Made by a program: the position numbers and the translations under genes
In this document: one piece after another, positions 23,687 to 32,376 of the stretch
Layout: every line of letters starts with the position of its first letter
Position numbering within the stretch: the first letter of the stretch is position 1
Notes under the pieces: generated by a model
Databases searched by the model: none
Told to the model about the DNA's origin: nothing
What the model saw: only the letters and a program-made list of their open reading frames with translations
Source: an uncultured Lachnospiraceae bacterium
GTDB taxonomy: Bacteria > Bacillota > Clostridia > Lachnospirales > Lachnospiraceae
Assembly: GCA_910585295.1 (NCBI GenBank)
Contig: CAJUDE010000023.1
Coordinates: 1-64,000 of the forward strand
Direction of reading: 5' to 3'
DNA length: 64,000 nucleotides

Positions 23687-24048
23687 TCCGGAACTACCCC
23701 TTTTTCCTGCAATATGTGTTCCATACCATTTGCTTTCAGATAATCAATCCCTATATGCTGCATGATCCTTAATGCCTCCATTATTTCCATGCCCATGTCT
23801 TTTGTGAGAGAATATTCTACATGAAGTGGGTATCCCTCATAGGATTTCTTTTCAACAAATCCATAGTCAGTTAATTCTTTTAGCTGCTCCAACAGCATTT
23901 TTTGTGTAATGCCGTCTATATCACGCTCCAATTTCGCTAAAGAGGTGGCTCCAAGACGTAGCCGCCATAGAATGATGGGTTTCCATTTTCCCTTGACCAT
24001 ATCATGTACCAGCTCCAAAGGGCATGTATATTCAGTGCGTATTTTCAT
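23683..24048 (-). CDS. HxlR-family transcriptional regulator
   Basis: This 121-residue winged helix starts MKIRTEYTCPLELVHDMVKG. It shows the N-terminal Cys, KGKWKPIILWRLRLGATSLAK, DGITQKMLLEQLKELTDYGF and the wing HVEYSLTKDMGMEI. It is the third HxlR regulator within 6.5 kb. It lies upstream of, and on the same strand as, the PEBP-FUSC operon, separated by the dyad at 23667, and probably controls it. Confidence 0.9.
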   Translation of the reverse strand: MKIRTEYTCPLELVHDMVKGKWKPIILWRLRLGATSLAKLERDIDGITQKMLLEQLKELTDYGFVEKKSYEGYPLHVEYSLTKDMGMEIMEALRIMQHIGIDYLKANGMEHILQEKGVVPD

Positions 24049-24145
24049 AGGCAAATACTCCTTCCGCTTTCTCCGTTCTGCTCTTTTCTATTAACTTTCT
24101 TGAATACCATATAAGCCTTAAAACTACAACTATTAAAACAAGACA

Positions 24146-24469
24146 TTAAATATGTATCTGAAAATCTCCAAAATCAAATAAACCATTCCCCTGCTTTAAC
24201 TTTCCTTCATCTGATAATTTGCTAAATCCATTTTCTATCCTGCCAATTATATCAACAGGAATATTCAACTGATGATGCCCCGGTAATACCCTGCTTATAC
24301 CTAAATGTTGTATTTTCCTCACTGACTGTAAAAACAACTGCGGATCTGTAGTGGGATAAAATGCGTCAAGACAGCCCTGATATATTAAGCCTGAATTATT
24401 CACGACTATGCCGTGAAAGTGGTTGAAAACCACATAGTTACTGTATTTAAGCTGTTTATTGCTTTTCAT
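24146..24469 (-). pseudogene. MBL-fold hydrolase, C-terminal fragment
   Basis: About 107 codons match the end of an MBL-fold hydrolase: FNHFHGIVVNNSGLIYQG, then FYPTTDPQLFLQSVRKI, LGISRVLPGHHQLNI and a helical tail. The N-terminal H-x-H-x-D-H motif is missing. The fragment begins about 85 bases before the IS1380-like transposase, and no matching N-terminus is evident on the far side of the element. The insertion probably came with a deletion. Confidence 0.65.
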
Positions 24470-24479
24470 CTATTAAATG

Positions 24480-25890
24480 AATAAAAAAGAGCATCCAGTT
24501 GTGGTAAAATTAAGGTGTTCAATGTCTTAATAATCACATAAAAGGAGCCCTTTATGGATATTTTAAACACCTTATCACTTAAAAGCAATAGACAGATTAA
24601 AATAAATTTTAACGGTGGCGATTTATCCTCCGATGCAGGACTTCTTCTTATAAAAGAATTCGCTGCAAAAATCGGCTTTGCAAAGCTGGTCAAAAAGATA
24701 TTTAAGACCGATGATAAATCGATCCGCTTCCACAAGGATAACGAAAACCTTATGCAGATGCTCTATCAGATTATCTCCGCATATTTTGAAGATGACTGCG
24801 CGGATGGGCTAACTTCGGATCCTGTTTTTCATGCCATTCCTGAAAAGAAAAGTCTGGCATCGCAGCCTACATTATCAAGATTTTTCAACCGTATGAACGA
24901 AGATACCCTCATACAGTTCGATGGCATTGATAAAAGCCTCAGGGATATCATCTATTCCATAAAGCGGCCGGAACATATGCTTCTTGTCTTGGACAGCACC
25001 CTGTTTGGCACTTACGGCAAGCAGGAAGGGGAAGGCTTCAACTTCCATTATCAGGCACATGGCTATCATCCGTTACTGTGCTATGACGGACTGGCCGGAG
25101 GTCTGCTCAAAGCACAGCTGCGTGACGGAACACTCCACTGCAGCAATGATGCGGATAAATTTATGGAATCCCTCTTTCTGGAATACATGGAAAGAGGAAT
25201 AAAAACTTATCTTCGCGGCGACAGCGGATTCTCATCCCCAAAACTTTATAAAACCTGTGAGATGAATGGCTGTTCCTATGCCATCCGCTTAAAACAGAAT
25301 TCCTCACTTATTGCCCTTGCTTCGGATGAAGATGAAGATTTGTACAAAGCATCCAAAAAGGACCAGATCAGCTATAGAGCAACTTATGGTGAATTCCTGT
25401 ATCAGGCTGGTACATGGGAATATCCGAGACGTGTGGTTTTCAAAATTGAGGAACCATACGGTCAGCTTATACACATGCACACCTTTATTGTTACAAATAT
25501 GGATATGGAGCCCTATCAGATCATTCAGTCTTACTGTGGCCGCGGCAGGATGGAAAACTTTATCAAGGAAAGCAAAAGCGGATTTGACTTTGCCGCTGTC
25601 AGCAGTCATTCCAAAGTAGTAAATGCCAACCGAATGCGGATTCACATGCTTGCGTACAACTTATTCAATTGGTTCAGGCGACTGGTACTTCCGGCAAATA
25701 TGCGAAAGCAACAGGTTAATACCATTCGATTAAAGCTGATAAAAATTGCTGCGAGAGCTGTCCGTTCAGCAAGATATATCACATTCAAGCTGTGCGGCAG
25801 CTGTCCCTATAAAAAGGAATTCTACGGGACACTGGAGAACATCCGGCGACTGACCATACAGTTGGAATAGCAACTATTAACGTACCTTGA
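24480..25890 (+). mobile_element. IS1380-type insertion sequence (ends approximate)
   Basis: The transposase gene defines the element. I could not resolve convincing terminal inverted repeats or a target duplication, so the bounds are only the region around the gene. TTAAGGTG on the left and CAAGGTACG (minus strand) on the right are weak candidates for end sequences. The right flank (25871-26147) holds no gene that I can support. Confidence 0.5.
24554..25870 (+). CDS. IS1380-family transposase
   Basis: This full-length 438-residue DDE transposase follows AAAAGGAG. The pattern fits IS1380: NFNGGDLSSDAGLLLIKEF at the N-terminus, LVLDSTLFGTYGKQEG (first Asp), YLRGDSGFSSPKLYKTCE (second Asp) and YCGRGRMENFIKESKSG (Glu region), with the late NRMRIHMLAYNLFNWFRRL. 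It catalyses cut-and-paste transposition of its own element. The frame is intact, so the copy may be active. It abuts a truncated MBL gene. Confidence 0.92.
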   Translation: MDILNTLSLKSNRQIKINFNGGDLSSDAGLLLIKEFAAKIGFAKLVKKIFKTDDKSIRFHKDNENLMQMLYQIISAYFEDDCADGLTSDPVFHAIPEKKSLASQPTLSRFFNRMNEDTLIQFDGIDKSLRDIIYSIKRPEHMLLVLDSTLFGTYGKQEGEGFNFHYQAHGYHPLLCYDGLAGGLLKAQLRDGTLHCSNDADKFMESLFLEYMERGIKTYLRGDSGFSSPKLYKTCEMNGCSYAIRLKQNSSLIALASDEDEDLYKASKKDQISYRATYGEFLYQAGTWEYPRRVVFKIEEPYGQLIHMHTFIVTNMDMEPYQIIQSYCGRGRMENFIKESKSGFDFAAVSSHSKVVNANRMRIHMLAYNLFNWFRRLVLPANMRKQQVNTIRLKLIKIAARAVRSARYITFKLCGSCPYKKEFYGTLENIRRLTIQLE

Positions 25891-26147
25891 CAGTTCAAAG
25901 TAACTCAATCGGATTCCAAGGGGGAAGTCTGCCTATTTTTGCGGATAACTTGATTGATTTCAAGGGAACTGGTTCAAGGTTTTGTAGTATCAAGCATTTC
26001 TATATGTTCATGAATAATTCAGGTTTAATTTATTATAAATAAGGTTTGACTTCGTTTCACTTAACATAGCCTTTTCACAGCCTGACAAATCTTCATTTTC
26101 TGCACATCCCAAGTTGCAAAGCAACTTGCTAATAAGTCCATCAGAAC

Positions 26148-26711
26148 TTATTTTTTTACCTTGCGAATTTCCTTTGCCGGAACACCCCCGACAACCGTAT
26201 ATTCCTCTACATCTTTGGTGACAACTGCCCCTGCTGCCACCACAGCCCACCTGCCTATCGTAACTCCCGGCAGGATTGTGGCATTAGAGCCAATCCAGAC
26301 ATGCTCCTCTATCACAATCGGAACATAATGATTTTCCCTGTTATTCAAAGGACTCAAATCATGGTTAATAGTTGCCAGCACCACATTGTGGCCAATCAGT
26401 GAACCGTCCCCAATGGTAATCCCTCCCTGGTCCTGAAAATGACATCCGGAATTGATAAAGACATCCCTGCCAATCGTAATGTTCTTTCCAAAATCCGTGT
26501 AAAACGGTGGGAACAGCCGAAAACTTTCATCCACCTTTTTTCCCGTCAGCCTGCCCATGATTTCACGGATTTGTTCCGTTGTATGGTACTGGTTATTCAG
26601 TTCCATACTAATACGAATTGCCTCTTGAAACAGCATATCTGCATACGCATCACGCTCCGGATTTTCCTCCGGACTTTCCCGAAAACCATCTATCACATCT
26701 TTTACTGTCAC
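26148..26711 (-). CDS. Maltose/galactoside-type O-acetyltransferase
   Basis: This 187-residue left-handed beta-helix protein starts at a GTG after AGAGGTG, inside the junction with the upstream small gene. The N-terminal mac domain ([22 protein letters not shown]) is followed by hexapeptide repeats ([35 protein letters not shown] with the catalytic His). It ends with [17 protein letters not shown] and [13 protein letters not shown]. Members transfer acetyl from acetyl-CoA to sugars in the cytosol. It is coupled to the helical protein gene ending at 26716. Confidence 0.9.
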   Translation of the reverse strand: MTVKDVIDGFRESPEENPERDAYADMLFQEAIRISMELNNQYHTTEQIREIMGRLTGKKVDESFRLFPPFYTDFGKNITIGRDVFINSGCHFQDQGGITIGDGSLIGHNVVLATINHDLSPLNNRENHYVPIVIEEHVWIGSNATILPGVTIGRWAVVAAGAVVTKDVEEYTVVGGVPAKEIRKVKK

Positions 26712-26715
26712 ATCT

Positions 26716-26937
26716 TCACACCTCTGTCCTTTTATAAAATAACAGATAATCCAGACAATCCAGTTTTTCCTGTACGTCATGTATCTGTTTTACCAGCTCT
26801 TCACGGTAATCTTCCAATATGCTTAACTGTTCCTTACCGCTGCCTTGCAGGCTCATATAATGCTTAATAAAATCCTTTGTACAGCCGGCATCTTCTAAGT
26901 TTTGCTCTACTGAATATTCTATCTGAACAATTTTCAT
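26716..26937 (-). CDS. Small helical protein resembling a MerR effector tail
   Basis: This 73-residue protein follows [28 protein letters not shown] and then [26 protein letters not shown] form a helical hairpin like the C-terminal half of MerR regulators, without any DNA-binding part. A homologue (DAGC...VDCLDFL) occurs at 30029-30241, also beside a divergent LysR gene. The function is unknown. The Cys in DAGC and DCLD are conserved between the two. It may modulate the regulator or sense redox state. Confidence 0.6.
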   Translation of the reverse strand: MKIVQIEYSVEQNLEDAGCTKDFIKHYMSLQGSGKEQLSILEDYREELVKQIHDVQEKLDCLDYLLFYKRTEV

Positions 26938-27046
26938 TGCTATTTCCTTCTTTCTTATATCCTATGTTAATACAGAAACCAAATAATATCAAATACATAT
27001 ATTGAATATTCATTCATACTTGAAAGGTATCGTAAAGAATGGTATA

Positions 27047-27209
27047 ATTAGGAACTGTTAAAGAATGTTTTAACAGCTCCTTATCCACATAAAACAGGAG
27101 CAAAAGGAGGATACGTGTAAAGGACCCCTGTCCCTTTACACGACAAGTTTGCACCATCGACAGTGCAAACATTGCATTATGCACAAAAACCGTGCAAAAA
27201 GGAGGATAC
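27047..27209 (+). promoter_or_regulatory. Hairpin-rich leader with duplicated ribosome-binding site
   Basis: Four dyads follow one another: CTGTTAAA/TTTAACAG (27053-27077), GTGTAAAGG/CCTTTACAC (27115-27141), GTTTGCAC/GTGCAAAC (about 27148-27171) and TGCAC/GTGCA (27180-27196). The string GCAAAAGGAGGATAC before the second dyad recurs as GCAAAAAGGAGGATAC just before the lysR ATG. The 95 bp between look like an insertion that duplicated the leader, or an attenuator. The first copy is followed at once by GTG-TAA. Confidence 0.5.
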
Positions 27210-27210
27210 A

Positions 27211-28095
27211 ATGGACATCCGGGTATTACAATATTTTCTTGCCGTTGCAAGGGAGGCAAGCATAACAAAAGCGGCTCAATCCCTGAATATGACACAGCCC
27301 CCTCTTTCCAGACAACTAAAAGAACTGGAAGAAGAACTGGGAAAACAGCTTTTCATACGGGGCAACCGCAGGGTAACACTGACGGAGGAAGGAATGATTC
27401 TTCGGAAACGCGCCGAAGAAATGGTAGAATTGATGGAAAAGACAAAAGTCGAAGTCAGCTCCTCCGGAGAAAATATCAGCGGGGAACTCTATATCGGCGG
27501 TGGTGAGACAGAAGGAATCCGCCTAATTGCAAAAGCTGCGGAAAAAATCCAGCGGAAACACCCAGGCATCTCCTATCATTTATTCAGCGGCAATGCCGAT
27601 GATGTGACAGAACGGCTTGACCGGGGACTGTTGGATTTCGGCATTTTAATAGAGCCTGCCGACATAAAGAAATATGATTTTATCAGGCTGCCCACAAAAG
27701 ACAGGTGGGGACTGCTGATGCGACACGACCACCCCCTGGCAGAAAAAAGCGGAATTCAGCCGGAAGATTTGCAGGGGCTCCCTCTCATCGCCTCCCGCCA
27801 GTCCCTTGCACACAATGAATTATCCGGCTGGCTGGGCAAACAATATGAATCCCTGCAAATTGTCACAACTTATAACCTTCTGTATAATGCCTCCCTCATG
27901 GTGGAGGAAAATGTGGGCTGCGCCTTATGCCTCGACCACATCATACCGGAATATGAAAACAGCCCCCTGTGTTTCCGTCCGCTGGAACCACAGATTGAAG
28001 TGGGTTTGGATATTGTATGGAAAAAATATCAGGTATTTACAAAGCCCGCAACCTTATTTTTGAATACGCTGCAGGAGGAAATCAAGGCACAGTAA
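27211..28095 (+). CDS. LysR-family transcriptional regulator
   Basis: This 294-residue protein starts at MDIRVLQYFLAVAREASITK, after AAAAAGGAGG. The N-terminal winged HTH (KAAQSLNMTQPPLSRQLKELE) is followed by a linker helix and the two-lobed co-inducer domain (GELYIGGGETEGIRLIAKA, ILIEPADIKKYDF, GLPLIASRQSL). It is divergent from the small helical protein and acetyltransferase genes. The flavoprotein remnant downstream is convergent with it. Such regulators in Clostridia often control a neighbouring flavoprotein or oxidoreductase. Confidence 0.93.
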   Translation: MDIRVLQYFLAVAREASITKAAQSLNMTQPPLSRQLKELEEELGKQLFIRGNRRVTLTEEGMILRKRAEEMVELMEKTKVEVSSSGENISGELYIGGGETEGIRLIAKAAEKIQRKHPGISYHLFSGNADDVTERLDRGLLDFGILIEPADIKKYDFIRLPTKDRWGLLMRHDHPLAEKSGIQPEDLQGLPLIASRQSLAHNELSGWLGKQYESLQIVTTYNLLYNASLMVEENVGCALCLDHIIPEYENSPLCFRPLEPQIEVGLDIVWKKYQVFTKPATLFLNTLQEEIKAQ

Positions 28096-28134
28096 TGCAC
28101 ACATCATTGCCAGCACTTTCCCACACCAGTACCT

Positions 28135-28852
28135 CTATCTAAGTGAGGCGCCAAATTCCCGCAGTTCCCTTAACTTTTCGGGAGAACTGTTTTCGCTGCC
28201 ATGTGCCGTAAACACTCCCATATTTTCAAGATCAAGATAACCAACAAAATCCCCCTTGAAAGAGAACATGGCGCCATCATACATATCTGCGTCCCCGGAG
28301 TTTAAAAACATGGCAGCCTTTTTCAGATGCGGCGGTCTGCCCAGATAAGCCGCTGCATAAAAACGGTCAATCACACACTTAAACTGACCTGATATTCCGT
28401 GATAGTCAAATACCCCGCAGCAAGCTACGGGGCATGGCCTAGCTTGTTCTTTTGGCCCCAAGGGGCGGGGTATTTGGTCTGCACTCCATTTCGGTCGTCG
28501 CTGAACGTGTGCCGCCGGCACACAGCGCCCCTCGCGGCATTCGCCAAATATCCGCGCAAGCGCGGCTGCTTGGCTCATTGCTCGCGGGAATAAATCGGCG
28601 AGGCAATTATCCGCATGTCTGCCTGATGCAGCAGCACATACACCTCCTGCATATCATCCTTCTGGATGCATGCACCCCCGCCTTTGGTATGGCAGTATTC
28701 ACAAGCCATACATCCTCCAATCTTCTTTTGGCAAACATCCACTACGTCAACCTGATGCCCGCCAAGCTTAGCCCCTTACTCAAATGCGGCGACCATTTTT
28801 TTGTGTTGCCCTCCAGACGGGGACTTCCGTTTAATACAAGAATCCGCTTACT
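28135..28852 (-). pseudogene. NADPH-dependent FMN-reductase-like flavoprotein, multiply broken
   Basis: Reading from 28852 gives SKRILVLNGSPRLEGNTKK, the FMN-binding front of the iron-sulfur flavoprotein/NADPH-FMN reductase family. Then comes an in-frame TAA (28776-28778), GCMACEYCHTKGGGACIQKDDM (the C-x-x-C-x-x-C-like site) and IIASPIYS. There a GC-rich insertion of about 185 bp breaks it, and coding resumes with YHGISGQFKCVIDRFYAAAY to the end. The start codon also seems lost (AGT where ATG is expected after AAGGAGG). The last 147 codons read open across part of the insertion but are not a real protein. Confidence 0.8.
28405..28592. repeat. GC-rich extragenic repeat insertion (copy A plus hairpin)
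   Basis: This insert in the flavoprotein gene has a hairpin part, CAAATACCCCGC...GCGGGGTATTTGG (28408-28472), and a right part (28543-28592) GCCAAATATCCGCGCAAGCG-CGGCTGCTTGGCTCATTGC-TCGCGGGAATAAA. The right part is nearly repeated at 36508-36558 and, inverted, at 31485-31536. It breaks between the Pro-Ile-Tyr and Tyr-His-Gly codons of the host gene, so it arrived after the gene. It has no coding capacity. Confidence 0.7.
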
Positions 28853-28978
28853 ATCCTCCTTAATATTGATGGTCACTTAACGAGGCTTTATCGAGAATTA
28901 ATGAAACTAAGGCTTTTTCACACTTCCAGCCATGCCGCCACAGGAGGCACAAACAATCCTGTCAGTATACATCGCATT

Positions 28979-29959
28979 TTATTTCAGATTCTCCCTAAAA
29001 AACTGCTCCATTTTATCAAAAGGGATAATATCTTTTTTATCATAAAGGTCGGTATGGACTGCATCTGGAATGATCAGCAGTTCCTTATTATCGCCCTGCA
29101 GCTTCTGGAATGCGTCCTTACTAAAATAGCAGGAATGCGCCTTCTCCCCATGCATGACAAGAACCGCACTGCGGATTTCATCACTGTAACAGAGAATCGG
29201 CTGATTCATAAAAGACATACAGCCAATCTTATTCCAGCCGCCATTGGAGTTTAAAGAACAGGCATGATAGCCACGGGATGTCTTATAATAATCATAATAA
29301 TCTTTGACAAAAAATGGGACGTCTTCCGGCAGCGGGTCAACAACCCCGCCTCCCAGCTCATAACTGCCATTCCTGTAATCAACAATTCTCTGGGCACTGA
29401 GCGCCTTGCGGGTTTCATAACGGTCATCGGCATTGTCATTTTCATCAAAATATCCGTTCGCATTGACACGGCTCATATCATACATGGTAGACGCTACGGT
29501 TGCCTTGATTCGGGTATCCAGTGCTGCCACATTCAAAGCCATGCCGCCCCATCCACAGATGCCGATAATACCGATTTTGTCTGCATCCACATTTTCCTGC
29601 ACGGACAGGAAGTCCACTGCCGCCTGAAAATCTTCTGTATTAATGTCAGGAGATGCCATATAGCGAGGCGTACCTCCACTCTCTCCGGTAAATGACGGGT
29701 CAAATGCCATTGTAAGAAATCCATGCTCTGCCATCGTCTGGGCGTACAAGCCGGAGGACTGCTCCTTTACGGCACCAAACGGACCGCACACAGCGATTGC
29801 CGGCAATTTGCCTTCTGCTCCTTTCGGCTCATATAAATCGGCTGCCAGAGTAATTCCATAACGGTTATGGAATGTTACCTTTCTGTGATTTACCTTCTCG
29901 CTCTTTGGGAATGTCTTATCCCACTCCTGTGTCAATTCCAATTTCATCGTCTCTGCCAT
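28979..29959 (-). CDS. Alpha/beta hydrolase (dienelactone-hydrolase-like)
   Basis: This 326-residue protein has the alpha/beta-hydrolase layout: LAADLYEPKGAEGKLPAIAVCGPFG, MAFDPSFTGESGG and IGIIGICGWGGMALNVAALD, where the nucleophile position in G-x-C-x-G is Cys instead of Ser. SAVLVMHGEKAHSCYF carries the acid region and IPDAVHTDLYD the His. A Cys nucleophile is characteristic of dienelactone hydrolases, but this is the longer XynX/YcjY-like type. No signal peptide is present. It lies between the two LysR modules. Confidence 0.85.
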   Translation of the reverse strand: MAETMKLELTQEWDKTFPKSEKVNHRKVTFHNRYGITLAADLYEPKGAEGKLPAIAVCGPFGAVKEQSSGLYAQTMAEHGFLTMAFDPSFTGESGGTPRYMASPDINTEDFQAAVDFLSVQENVDADKIGIIGICGWGGMALNVAALDTRIKATVASTMYDMSRVNANGYFDENDNADDRYETRKALSAQRIVDYRNGSYELGGGVVDPLPEDVPFFVKDYYDYYKTSRGYHACSLNSNGGWNKIGCMSFMNQPILCYSDEIRSAVLVMHGEKAHSCYFSKDAFQKLQGDNKELLIIPDAVHTDLYDKKDIIPFDKMEQFFRENLK

Positions 29960-30028
29960 GCTACATTACCATCCTTTCTCCACATTTTCTGCGTTTCATT
30001 CTTTAATATTTATTTTTTATTTTTCCAT

Positions 30029-30241
30029 CTACCTCTGACTTTTTTCCATCTGCCTTACCAAAAAGTCAAGACAGTCCACTCTGCTCTGACTTTCATGTAA
30101 CTGCTCCATCAAATGGCATCGATGCCGTTTCAACATTTTCACAGCATCCTGAACCTGCCTATCTGCATACAGCCTGCAAACTTTTGTGATGATTTCCCTG
30201 TCACAGCCTGCATCCTTCATATTCTGTATGATATCCTCCGT
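30029..30241 (-). CDS. Small helical protein, possible ACG or lost start
   Basis: The ORF from the ATG at 30220 (63 residues, MKDAGCDREIITKVCRLY...) lacks a good Shine-Dalgarno. AAAGGAGG lies seven bases before an ACG at 30241, which would give T/M-E-D-I-I-Q-N-M-K-D-A-G-C and match the homologue at 26716-26937. Either ACG is a weak start or ATG mutated to ACG. The rest has the same features: RHRCHLMEQLHESQSRVDCLDFLVRQ. It is divergent from the lysR gene at 30355. Confidence 0.55.
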   Translation of the reverse strand, partial: TEDIIQNMKDAGCDREIITKVCRLYADRQVQDAVKMLKRHRCHLMEQLHESQSRVDCLDFLVRQMEKSQR

Positions 30242-30354
30242 ATGGCCGCCTCCTTTCCTGTTATGCTTTTAGTATAAGCGATTGACTTTTTTTCGCTAAT
30301 GGCTATAATTTATATCATAATATGAATTTTAGGAATATCAAAAGGAGAAAACCC

Positions 30355-31233
30355 ATGGAACTGAGAACCATGCGATACTTCCTTGCCGTAGCAAGGGAAG
30401 AAAATATGACCCGTGCAGCCGAGTTTTTACACGTCACTCAGCCTACGCTTTCAAAATCGTTGAAATCACTGGAAGAGGAACTAGGAAAGAAGCTGTTTGT
30501 CCGTCACAGCTTTCATATCGAACTGACCGAAGAGGGTTTGCTGCTGCGTAAACGTGCCGAAGACCTTGTGTCAATGGCAGACAAAATCCAGACGGAATTT
30601 CTCTCACTGGATGATGTCCTAGGCGGTGAAATTTATCTGGGACTGGCAGAATCCTATCAAATCCGGTATCTTGCCGCTGAAATTAAAACGCTAAAAAATA
30701 CCTTCCCTGACCTGCGGTATCACATTACCAGCGGGGACACGGAACAGGTAACAGAAAAACTGGATAAAGGCGTCATTGACTTTGCTGTACTGGCAGAAGA
30801 ACCTAATGCAGAGAAATACCATTACCTGACATTTCCGAAAGCGGATGTATGGGGTGTTGTTATGCCGAAAGACTGCCCTCTTGCAGGGAAACAGTCCATT
30901 TCTGCCGATGATTTGGCCGGGCTTCCTTTATTCTGTTCAGAACAGGGCTGGTCTAAGGATATTGCCAAATGGTGCGGAAATGAAATAGATACGCTTCATC
31001 TGGAAGGTTCCTTTAAGCTTTCCTACAATGGCTCCATTTTCGTGAAGGAGGGGCTTGGTTATCTTCTGACCTTTGAACATCTGATTGATACAAGTCCTGA
31101 CAGCGGTTTAACGTTCCGTCCGCTCGCGCCCAGGCTTGAAACAAAACTGTATCTCATCTGGAAAAAATATCAGGTATTTACTCCCATTGCAGAAAAAATG
31201 CTTGAGAAATTAAGGGAACGGTTTCATGGGTAA
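30355..31233 (+). CDS. LysR-family transcriptional regulator
   Basis: This 292-residue protein starts MELRTMRYFLAVAREENMTR, after AAAGGAG. It has the standard HTH (AAEFLHVTQPTLSKSLKSLEEELGKKL) and two-lobed sensor domain (GEIYLGLAESYQIRYLAAE, DFAVLAEEPNAEKYHYL, GLPLFCSEQGWSK), ending TKLYLIWKKYQVFTPIAEKML. It is clearly related to the lysR at 27211 along its whole length, so the two modules are diverged duplicates. The target is probably the divergent small gene or the hydrolase operon. Confidence 0.93.
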   Translation: MELRTMRYFLAVAREENMTRAAEFLHVTQPTLSKSLKSLEEELGKKLFVRHSFHIELTEEGLLLRKRAEDLVSMADKIQTEFLSLDDVLGGEIYLGLAESYQIRYLAAEIKTLKNTFPDLRYHITSGDTEQVTEKLDKGVIDFAVLAEEPNAEKYHYLTFPKADVWGVVMPKDCPLAGKQSISADDLAGLPLFCSEQGWSKDIAKWCGNEIDTLHLEGSFKLSYNGSIFVKEGLGYLLTFEHLIDTSPDSGLTFRPLAPRLETKLYLIWKKYQVFTPIAEKMLEKLRERFHG

Positions 31234-31577
31234 AATTTTCTATCTGGACAACCGTTTTAATATATTTTTGTCATAGGAAAATTGTCACACTGGGCTATAA
31301 GATTCACAATGAAAAAAGGAGCAATTTGCCCAAAATCACCCCTTAACATTTTTACAATACCATTTCTATATCTTGATTTTTTCTTGTTGTCAGGATACTC
31401 ATGTGGAAAGAGGCGGGATGGCGCCGTTGCCTTTGGCGCATCCCCCATAACGCCAGGATACCTTCCAAAGTTTCCAGTTCCCTTTTATTTCCGTGGGCAA
31501 CGGGCTAAGCAGCCGCGCCTGCGCAGATACGTGGCTGCTGCTGAAAGGACAAACGCTTTATAGGTGCAAATACCCCG
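31234..31577. other. Intergenic region with a hairpin and repeat copy C
   Basis: There is no supported gene. GGGATGGCGCC and GGCGCATCCC (about 31416-31444) form a hairpin. Repeat copy C lies at 31485-31536. The remainder is AT-rich and could hold the lysR transcript end. Confidence 0.5.
31485..31536 (-). repeat. Dispersed GC-rich repeat, copy C (inverted)
   Basis: TTATTTCCGTGGGCAACGG then GCTAAGCAGCCGCGCCTGCG matches the reverse complement of copy A (28543-28592) with a few transitions. It lies between convergent genes. Confidence 0.65.
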
Positions 31578-32258
31578 TCAGTGGGTCACTTCATAACGCA
31601 AGCGTAAATAGGAGTCCTCCAAAACCACACATTCTTGCAGCTTCAGAACTCCTAGCTTGGACAATTCCTTTTGTGAAAATAAGGATTCCCCATCAATTAA
31701 CGTAGATGTATCTTTGCCGCCAACCAAAACTGGGGCAACAACAATGTCAATATAATCGAATAGTTTTTCACGGAGCAGCAAGCCATTTAACGTCCCACCG
31801 GTTTGTACTGTTATCCTCTCACAGCCATAATCTGATTTGAGTTTTTCCAGCGCATGTTTTAGCGATAATTCTCTTTGATATATGATATGGAGATTATCTT
31901 GCCCTATGTTAAATGCTGGGTGTTTTGCATTTGACGTAACCAACACAAATTCTTTTGACAAAGCGCAAAAATACTTTATGCCATTTTCATTCAAATGCTT
32001 GTTATCAATTACCACAAAAGATACCGGCGTCTTATTGGGCATTTTCTTTGTATTAGCTCCGATTTTGGCTTGGACCCTGCCAGAATTAAGGGTCCATAAA
32101 TCTGTTGTTTGCTCTATTTCATAATATTGGTGCAAGCCTTCGCTAACCCCTGCAATTTGGGGAAAATCTTTGTCTACATCTAAATCATCCGTTGCGCCAG
32201 TGCTTATTTTTCCATCAACCGAAATCAACATAAACAATGTTGTAATTGGCCTATCCAC
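31578..32258 (-). CDS. RibD C-terminal/dihydrofolate-reductase-like protein
   Basis: This 226-residue protein starts at a GTG after AGGGGTG. The RibD_C fold pattern is present: RPITTLFMLISVDGKISTGATDDL, DLWTLNSGRVQAKIG, VIDNKHLNENGIKYF, YGCERITVQTGGTLNGLLLRE and IDIVVAPVLVGGKDTSTLIDG. Such stand-alone domains are NADPH-dependent reductases that are usually not part of riboflavin synthesis. It is intact. No riboflavin genes are near. Confidence 0.88.
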   Translation of the reverse strand: MDRPITTLFMLISVDGKISTGATDDLDVDKDFPQIAGVSEGLHQYYEIEQTTDLWTLNSGRVQAKIGANTKKMPNKTPVSFVVIDNKHLNENGIKYFCALSKEFVLVTSNAKHPAFNIGQDNLHIIYQRELSLKHALEKLKSDYGCERITVQTGGTLNGLLLREKLFDYIDIVVAPVLVGGKDTSTLIDGESLFSQKELSKLGVLKLQECVVLEDSYLRLRYEVTH

Positions 32259-32376
32259 TTTATCACCCCTATTGTATTATACCTTCCCATCAGGCATGAA
32301 ATCCCTGACAAGGAAAATGAAAGAAACAAAACTACAGTAACAATATAACACAAAGCAGAGGCGTATGGCAATTTTC

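Noticed and set aside
27115..27120. GTG-TAA after a perfect Shine-Dalgarno as a regulatory start-stop ORF
   Set aside because: It is explained as well by the duplicated leader sequence; kept only as a remark in the leader finding.
28135..28578. 147-codon ORF as an intact protein
   Set aside because: Its first 55 codons lie within a repeat insertion; only the remainder is flavoprotein sequence.
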